From Rhizobiaceae bacterium (GTDB lineage Bacteria > Pseudomonadota > Alphaproteobacteria > Rhizobiales > Rhizobiaceae): a DNA stretch of 64,000 nt. Both the position numbers and the translations under genes were made by a program. The stretch is taken from positions 310,001 through 374,000 of the forward strand of contig JAHBYU010000002.1 in the NCBI GenBank assembly GCA_019635775.1, given 5' to 3'. Below, in pieces: positions 58,030 through 64,000 of the stretch; within the stretch, counting starts at the first letter, position 1; each line of letters opens with the position of its first letter. The notes under the pieces were generated by a model, which saw nothing but the letters and a program-made list of their open reading frames with translations, searched no databases and was not told the origin of the DNA.

Positions 58030-59427
58030 TCAGCCTGGATGGGTCATGTCCTCCGGCCGGACCAGCCTGTCGTAATCCGCCTCGGTGACGAGCCCTGTCT
58101 TCAGCGCCTCTTCGCGCAAGGTTGTGCCGTTCTTGTGGGCGGTCTTGGCGATCTTGGCGGCGTTGTCGTAGCCGATGGTCGGCGCAAGAGCGGTGACCAG
58201 CATGAGCGAACGCTCAAGCGCCGCCTTGATGTTGTCCTCGCGCGGCACGATGCCGACGACGCAATTGTCGGTGAAGGACACCGACGCGTCGGAGAGCAAC
58301 TGAACCGACTGGAGGAAATTATAGGCCATCAGCGGATTGTAGACGTTCAGTTCGAAATGACCCTGGCTGCCGGCGAACGAAATGGACGAATTGTTGCCGA
58401 AGACCTGAATGCAGACCTGCGTCAGCGCCTCGCACTGGGTCGGGTTCACCTTGCCGGGCATGATCGAGGATCCAGGTTCGTTCTCGGGGAGAGAGAGCTC
58501 GCCCAGACCGGAGCGGGGACCCGAACCCAGAAGGCGGATGTCGTTGGCGATCTTGAAAAGCGACGCGGCCACCGTGTTGATCGCGCCGTGGCTGAAAACC
58601 ATCGCGTCATGCGCGGCGAGCGCCTCGAACTTGTTTGGCGCCGAGGTGAAAGGCAGGTGGGTGATGGACGCGATGCGCTCGGCCACCTTCTCTGCGAAAC
58701 CGATCGGCGCGTTGAGCCCGGTGCCGACGGCCGTGCCGCCCTGCGCCAGTTCCATCAAGGCGGGGAGCGTCTGCTCGATGCGCCTGATGCCGTTCTCGAC
58801 CTGCTGCGCGTAGCCGGAGAATTCTTGGCCCAGGGTGAGCGGGGTCGCATCCTGCGTGTGGGTACGGCCGATCTTGATGATCTTCGTCCAGGCCTGCGCC
58901 TTGTCGTTCAGAGCGTTGCGCAGCTTCTGGAGCGCCGGCAGCAGTCGGTGATGGATTTCTTCCGCGCAGGCGATGTGCATCGCCGTCGGATAGGTATCGT
59001 TGGACGACTGGCTCATGTTGACGTGGTCATTCGGATGGACCGGCTTCTTGGAGCCCATCTCGCCGCCGATCATCTCGATGGCGCGGTTCGAGATCACCTC
59101 GTTCGCATTCATGTTTGACTGGGTGCCGGAGCCGGTCTGCCAGACCACGAGCGGGAAGTGGTCGTTCAGCTTGCCTTCGATCACCTCCTGCGCGGCTTTG
59201 ACGATGGTCTCGCCGATCGCCGGATCCAGCTTGCCGAGGTCCATGTTGACTTCCGCTGCGGCACGCTTCACGACGCCCAGCGCGCGTACGACCGAGGCAG
59301 GCTGCCTCTCCCAACCGATCTTGAAATTGCCGAGCGAGCGCTGCGCCTGCGCGCCCCAGTAACGATCGGCTGGAACCTCGATCGGGCCAAATGTGTCGGT
59401 CTCGGTCCTGAATTTCTGCTCGGCCAC
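58030..59427 (-). CDS. fumC: Fumarate hydratase class II
   Basis: 465 aa, hydrates fumarate to malate in the TCA cycle. The superfamily signature [16 protein letters not shown] (with the flexible SS loop), [20 protein letters not shown] and [16 protein letters not shown] are present. GTG 59427 is the start, with GGAGAC upstream. Confidence 0.96.
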   Translation of the reverse strand: MAEQKFRTETDTFGPIEVPADRYWGAQAQRSLGNFKIGWERQPASVVRALGVVKRAAAEVNMDLGKLDPAIGETIVKAAQEVIEGKLNDHFPLVVWQTGSGTQSNMNANEVISNRAIEMIGGEMGSKKPVHPNDHVNMSQSSNDTYPTAMHIACAEEIHHRLLPALQKLRNALNDKAQAWTKIIKIGRTHTQDATPLTLGQEFSGYAQQVENGIRRIEQTLPALMELAQGGTAVGTGLNAPIGFAEKVAERIASITHLPFTSAPNKFEALAAHDAMVFSHGAINTVAASLFKIANDIRLLGSGPRSGLGELSLPENEPGSSIMPGKVNPTQCEALTQVCIQVFGNNSSISFAGSQGHFELNVYNPLMAYNFLQSVQLLSDASVSFTDNCVVGIVPREDNIKAALERSLMLVTALAPTIGYDNAAKIAKTAHKNGTTLREEALKTGLVTEADYDRLVRPEDMTHPG

Positions 59428-60086
59428 GTCTCAAGTCTCCGGATTGATAGTTTGGGCATGGGCCTATCCCTTCGGGGACCAGGCTTCAAGGGTTGCAAGC
59501 GGGGGGAGGCCGATCCAAATCGATTCAAGGCAAGGCCGGGCACGCATTTGAGTGATCCCGGCGCCCATGACTCGCCGTCCGACCCGGAATCGCGCCGGTC
59601 GGAGGATGAATGTCGGGAATGACGGGCGGCCTCGGGGACGCCAATCAAGATAGTAGAACAACGCGACCTCGCGGCCGCCCGTCCGGCGATTTCTGATCCC
59701 GTCCGCTTCGCCGGTCGGTTGCCCGGGACTGTCGCGCCTAGCCTCAGGCTCACGGTGCGCTTCAGCGGCTTTCGGCCTTACCCCGGATCGCCCGCGTGCC
59801 TTCCCGGCACTCCGGGGTCCTAGTGCCCCGGTGCGAACCCGTCGAACGGAACCTCCCCGGTCCCGCGGCTTCGTCGGCCACGGTGCGGAGGCGCCGGTCC
59901 TTCCCCGCTTTCAAACGACTCCGGAAGCGTTCCCGCCGGAAAGGACGAGAGCAAGAGTAGATGAGGACGGCATGGCGTTGAAAAAAAGGTTGTCATAAAG
60001 TGAGATCGGCAAGCGTAATCAACGGGTTGACCGAGCGCGCGGTCGAAAACGATCCACGTCTGGCCGACCAGGAAAGTCAAGGAGTG
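59428..60086 (-). other. Non-coding region with dense hairpins upstream of fumC
   Basis: 659 bp without a supportable gene. Perfect inverted repeats occur at 59621-59631/59673-59683 (11-bp stem), 59740-59743/59747-59750, 59796-59800/59806-59810, 59812-59817/59826-59831 and 59923-59926/59930-59933, plus a near-perfect one at 59848-59863. It could be a long structured leader of fumC, an independent structured RNA or a degenerate rhizobial intergenic repeat (RIME-like). I find neither a tmRNA tag sequence nor RNase P conserved blocks. Confidence 0.5.
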
Positions 60087-60488
60087 TCAGTTCGGGAAGT
60101 GCTCGACGTGGGTTTCGCCCGTGCGGCCGAGATAGACGGCGCGGCGACCGGGAAATGAGACGACATATCCAGCGCACCCTGCACCGGCAACCTTCCGGCA
60201 AAACCCCTTGTAGGTGTAGCCTGGCACCAATTGCTGAGCTTCCCTGATGGCTGTGCTGATGCCAGCCTCGTCGAAGGTGGCCGAGACGGGAGCGTCCACC
60301 CGATGGGTCGGCAGTTCGACGCTGTCGCCCTCGGTGTCGTAGTAGACCGCCACCGCCCGGCGAAAGTCGACCGCGTAGCTCTCAAAGCCGTTTTGCATCA
60401 GTGTTCCCACGATCTGCGGGAAGGTCATGTCGCCGTTTTCAGCCGCGTCGAGGCAGGTTCGCGCGAGCGCAATCTTTCTGTCGTTCAT
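60087..60488 (-). CDS. DUF1398 protein
   Basis: 133 aa with the family layout: helical N-terminus (IALARTCLDAAENGDMTFPQ), YAVDFRRAVAVYYDTEGDSVEL, and AIREAQQLVPGYTYKGFCRKVAGAGCAGY. The family has no known function. Second gene after marR with a 23-nt spacer, so probably under MarR control. AGGAACC precedes ATG 60488. Confidence 0.85.
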   Translation of the reverse strand: MNDRKIALARTCLDAAENGDMTFPQIVGTLMQNGFESYAVDFRRAVAVYYDTEGDSVELPTHRVDAPVSATFDEAGISTAIREAQQLVPGYTYKGFCRKVAGAGCAGYVVSFPGRRAVYLGRTGETHVEHFPN

Positions 60489-60511
60489 GATGGGGTTCCT
60501 GTCTCACAAAA

Positions 60512-60973
60512 TCATTCGATTGGCATTGCCGGCATGCCGGAAGCGCGGACAATCTGCTTCAGAAGCCGCTCAAGCGTCTGGCGGTCGGCCGTGGAAAGGC
60601 TGCCGAAAAATTCGGCGTCGTTGCTGTCGGCGAGGAAGGCTAGCTTCGGAACGAGTTCTGTTCCGGCTTTGGTCAGTTCGAGCATCTGCCCCCGCCCATC
60701 ATCCGGACTGGCACGCCTCAGGACAAGGGACCGGTCCACGAGGCGACTGACGAGCTTGGTGATGCCGCCCCGCGTCATGTTCATCTGCTCGGCAAGTCTG
60801 CTCGGCGCGGCAGCTTCCGCCTCATAGAGAAGGCGCAGCATCACCCATTCGGCAACCGTGACGCCCTCAGCCTCCAGCTTGGCAGCGAACGCTTGCGAAA
60901 CCTGATTGGAGACAGCGCGCAGCCAGAAGCCGAGATGAGCGCTAAGATCGGAGACATCGGTCCGGACAGCCAT
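60512..60973 (-). CDS. MarR-family transcriptional regulator
   Basis: 153 aa. Winged helix: PSRLAEQMNMTRGGITKLVSRLVDRSLVLRRASPDDGR. ATG 60973 preferred over a GTG at 60985, which would also be in frame. A perfect inverted repeat (60980-61001) covers the start region and suggests autoregulation. Co-transcribed with the DUF1398 gene. Confidence 0.9.
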   Translation of the reverse strand: MAVRTDVSDLSAHLGFWLRAVSNQVSQAFAAKLEAEGVTVAEWVMLRLLYEAEAAAPSRLAEQMNMTRGGITKLVSRLVDRSLVLRRASPDDGRGQMLELTKAGTELVPKLAFLADSNDAEFFGSLSTADRQTLERLLKQIVRASGMPAMPIE

Positions 60974-60979
60974 TGCCAA

Positions 60980-61010
60980 TTCCACGATAGTTGACGTGGA
61001 AACTAATTAG
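60980..61010. promoter_or_regulatory. Probable MarR operator
   Basis: Inverted repeat TTCCACG-N8-CGTGGAA (60980-60986/60995-61001), next to an 8-bp palindrome CTAATTAG (61003-61010), just upstream of the marR start codon. Confidence 0.6.
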
Positions 61011-61095
61011 GCAAAAACGGTTTCCAAGTCAACCAGATTGCATGAAAAAAGGGCGGTCCGGAGACCGCCCTTTGGCTGCTCGGAGGGGAGGACGC

Positions 61096-61275
61096 TCAGA
61101 GCGCGCGCTTGATCTTTTCCTTGGCGTCGCCAAAGCCCTTCTGGACCTTGCCGGCTGTCTTCTCGACAGCGCCTTCGGCTTCCATGCTGCGGTTGCCCGT
61201 CGCCTTGCCCGCAGCCTGTTTGACGGAGCCTTTTACTTCCTTGGCCACGCCCTTGACCTGGTCCTTGTTCACCAC
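61096..61275 (-). CDS. CsbD-family stress protein
   Basis: 59 aa: MVNKDQVKGVAKEVKGSVKQ continues with AAGKATGN, MEAEGAVEKTAGKVQKGFGD, the CsbD pattern (amphipathic, Lys/Gly/Ala-rich). It starts at GTG 61275, the first of two adjacent GTG codons, with AAGGAGAT 8 nt upstream. CsbD proteins are general-stress markers of unknown biochemical role. An EcfG-type promoter stands 34 nt upstream. Confidence 0.9.
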   Translation of the reverse strand: MVNKDQVKGVAKEVKGSVKQAAGKATGNRSMEAEGAVEKTAGKVQKGFGDAKEKIKRAL

Positions 61276-61308
61276 TGCCGTATCTCCTTGATGTTTTCTG
61301 CAGCATTA

Positions 61309-61334
61309 AACGGCACTGCTGGCCACAGAGTTCC
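61309..61334 (-). promoter_or_regulatory. EcfG-type general stress promoter of csbD
   Basis: On the minus strand GGAAC (61334-61330), 17-nt spacer, CGTT (61312-61309). This matches the alphaproteobacterial EcfG consensus GGAAC-N16/17-CGTT exactly and gives a leader of about 27 nt. Confidence 0.8.
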
Positions 61335-61391
61335 GGCTTTGAAAAAATGTTTTCGGATAAACCCGCATGCCGAAGGGGCACGGCGCAAAGA

Positions 61392-61431
61392 GAAACGCCT
61401 CCCGCACCTTTTGAAGTGCTGGAGGCGTTTC
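61392..61431. other. Strong hairpin between groEL and csbD
   Basis: Perfect 11-bp arms GAAACGCCTCC/GGAGGCGTTTC (61392-61402/61421-61431) enclosing a second stem GCAC/GTGC. On the minus strand it is followed by TTTCTCTTTG. It could be the terminator of an unrecognised short transcript. The surrounding 61276-61527 has no supportable gene other than the csbD promoter. Confidence 0.6.
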
Positions 61432-61527
61432 TTCATCCTTGGCTGTCTTTTGAACCGCCTCGGACAAGTTGAAAATGCTTCGGCCAGAGAATGGTTCCCG
61501 CCATTTCCAGAAAATTCCGAAAACAAA

Positions 61528-61551
61528 AAGGGCGGCATTTCTGCCGCCCTT
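61528..61551 (-). terminator. Terminator of groESL
   Basis: Stem AAGGGCGGCA/TGCCGCCCTT with 4-nt loop; on the minus strand it is followed by TTTG-TTTT. Confidence 0.88.
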
Positions 61552-61572
61552 CCGTGTTGCCTGAGAAAGCGT

Positions 61573-63327
<1,755 letters not shown>

Positions 63328-63352
63328 TCAGAATGGAATGATGAGCGGGTGA

Positions 63353-63649
63353 TCAGCCGATAATGCCCATGATGTCGGATTCCTTCATGATCAGAAGGTC
63401 TTCGCCATTGAGCTTCACTTCGGTGCCGGACCACTTGCCGAACAGGACGCGGTCGCCTGCCTTGACATCGAGCGGAACCAGCTTGCCAGCCTCGTCGCGC
63501 GCGCCGGAACCGACGGCGACGATTTCGCCTTCCTGCGGCTTTTCCTTGGCGGTGTCGGGGATGATGATCCCGCCTGCGGTCTTCTCTTCAGATTCCACGC
63601 GGCGAACGACCACGCGGTCATGCAGCGGCCGGAATTTGGACTTTGCCAT
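63353..63649 (-). CDS. groES: Co-chaperonin GroES
   Basis: 98-aa Hsp10, lid of the GroEL chamber. [27 protein letters not shown] includes the mobile loop, and [20 protein letters not shown] is canonical. ATG 63649 follows the family; an upstream frame exists but begins inside CIRCE. Confidence 0.97.
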   Translation of the reverse strand: MAKSKFRPLHDRVVVRRVESEEKTAGGIIIPDTAKEKPQEGEIVAVGSGARDEAGKLVPLDVKAGDRVLFGKWSGTEVKLNGEDLLIMKESDIMGIIG

Positions 63650-63707
63650 TGTTTGTATCCTCGTGCGGATGTTAATTCCTCCATCCGGCCTCGAGGCCGG
63701 ACTGACG

Positions 63708-63734
63708 TTAGCACTCATCTGGAGGGAGTGCTAA
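63708..63734. promoter_or_regulatory. CIRCE element (HrcA operator)
   Basis: Exact consensus TTAGCACTC-N9-GAGTGCTAA, 59 bp upstream of groES. HrcA repressor binding site. Confidence 0.97.
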
Positions 63735-63741
63735 CGCGCCG

Positions 63742-63773
63742 CTCACATAGGCGGTGGCCGTTTTCCTGTCAAG
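63742..63773 (-). promoter_or_regulatory. Sigma-32-like promoter of groESL
   Basis: Minus-strand CTTGAC (63773-63768), 16 nt, CCTATGTGAG (63751-63742), matching the alphaproteobacterial RpoH consensus CTTGAC-N17-CYTATNTNNG with a one-base shorter spacer. The expected start point overlaps the CIRCE region. Confidence 0.75.
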
Positions 63774-63935
63774 AATTCCCAGCAGCAAAATCTTGCGGTG
63801 CGCAGCGATGGCGCAGTCCCGCGCGCCTCGCCGACTGCTTATGCGCCAATCGTGACTTTTCCGGGTCCTCTCAGATCGGCCAGACGGGGTTTCTGGGAGA
63901 AAAACCGCTGCAGACTCATTTTACGTTCGTAGCAC

Positions 63936-63965
63936 TTGATATTGTAAGCATGCTTATAATATATT
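63936..63965 (+). promoter_or_regulatory. Promoter with embedded palindromic operator
   Basis: TTGATA (63936-63941), 18 nt, TATATT (63960-63965). A perfect 12-bp palindrome TAAGCATGCTTA (63945-63956) fills the spacer, as expected for a repressed promoter. Confidence 0.5.
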
Positions 63966-63971
63966 CAGCTT

Positions 63972-64000
63972 ATGGTTTCGGATGGATTGGACAGACTCGG
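63972..64000 (+). CDS. Possible gene start, cut by window edge
   Basis: ATG 63972 opens a frame MVSDGLDRL that runs off the right edge, 7 nt after the -10 box of the promoter above. No ribosome site is evident, so a near-leaderless mRNA or a later start is possible. Too short to identify. Confidence 0.3.

Noticed and set aside
59440-60000. Permuted tmRNA or RNase P RNA in the non-coding region before fumC
   Set aside because: No tag-peptide reading frame, no acceptor-stem/CCA, and none of the conserved RNase P blocks could be found on either strand.
59820-60080. 86-codon minus-strand frame in the fumC-DUF1398 gap
   Set aside because: Composition is arginine/proline/glycine-rich without a ribosome site or domain, and it coincides with the hairpin-rich segment.

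Overview
The window is chromosomal DNA from an alphaproteobacterium of the order Rhizobiales, most likely the Phyllobacteriaceae (Mesorhizobium, Chelativorans, Nitratireductor and relatives). This rests on gene order (rpsF-rpsR-rplI-dnaB-radA, lptF-lptG-lptD-surA-rsmA-gmk-yicC-mltG-fabF-acpP-fabG-fabD, uvrC-pgsA-moaD-moaE, purM-purN, metC divergent from aapJQMP, ppk-ppx), on bacterial homologues of complex I accessory subunits, and on an EcfG-type promoter. It is GC-rich and almost wholly coding. I see no prophage, insertion sequence, transposase or CRISPR array.

Layout. 1-6.7 kb: radA (cut by the window edge), dnaB, a small membrane protein, an Rsm22-type methyltransferase, a UPF0060 protein, cfa, then rplI, rpsR and rpsF, all on the minus strand. 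7-8.9 kb: a membrane sulfatase-fold phosphoglycerol-transferase-like protein. 9-15.5 kb, plus strand: fatty-acid synthesis (fabD, fabG, acpP, fabF), mltG, yicC, gmk. 15.6-22.3 kb, minus strand: rsmA, a SurA-like chaperone, lptD, lptG, lptF. 22.6-33.5 kb: pepA, a divergent TetR/enoyl-CoA hydratase pair, holC, rlmJ, an RNase T2 lipoprotein, a glutathione transferase, an Omp25-like porin, an SDR reductase and uvrC. 33.5-42 kb: pgsA, moaD, moaE, a YbaY-META protein, ndk, a LigE-like GST, a DinB protein, purN, purM, a second CDP-alcohol phosphotransferase, an AI-2E-type permease and hdaA.

42-53.5 kb is the most accessory-looking stretch. It holds DUF1326, a Met-rich DUF2182 membrane protein and an adenylate cyclase fused to a YHS metal-binding domain, then two tRNAs (Pro-TGG, Arg-TCT), an NDUFS4-like protein, small proteins, metC, aapJQMP, an FAD monooxygenase and an NDUFS6-like zinc protein. 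53.6-64 kb: ppk-ppx, doxX, fumC, a 0.66-kb non-coding region rich in hairpins, a MarR-DUF1398 operon, csbD and groES-groEL.

Regulatory sequence worth noting: a perfect CIRCE element plus a sigma-32-like promoter before groES; an EcfG general-stress promoter before csbD; a perfect palindrome inside the first codons of the TetR gene; inverted repeats at the marR promoter; and a palindrome inside a promoter at the right edge. The best candidate for an undescribed system is the DUF1326-DUF2182-cyclase/YHS cassette at 42.1-44.4 kb, which by inference could link metal handling to cAMP signalling.
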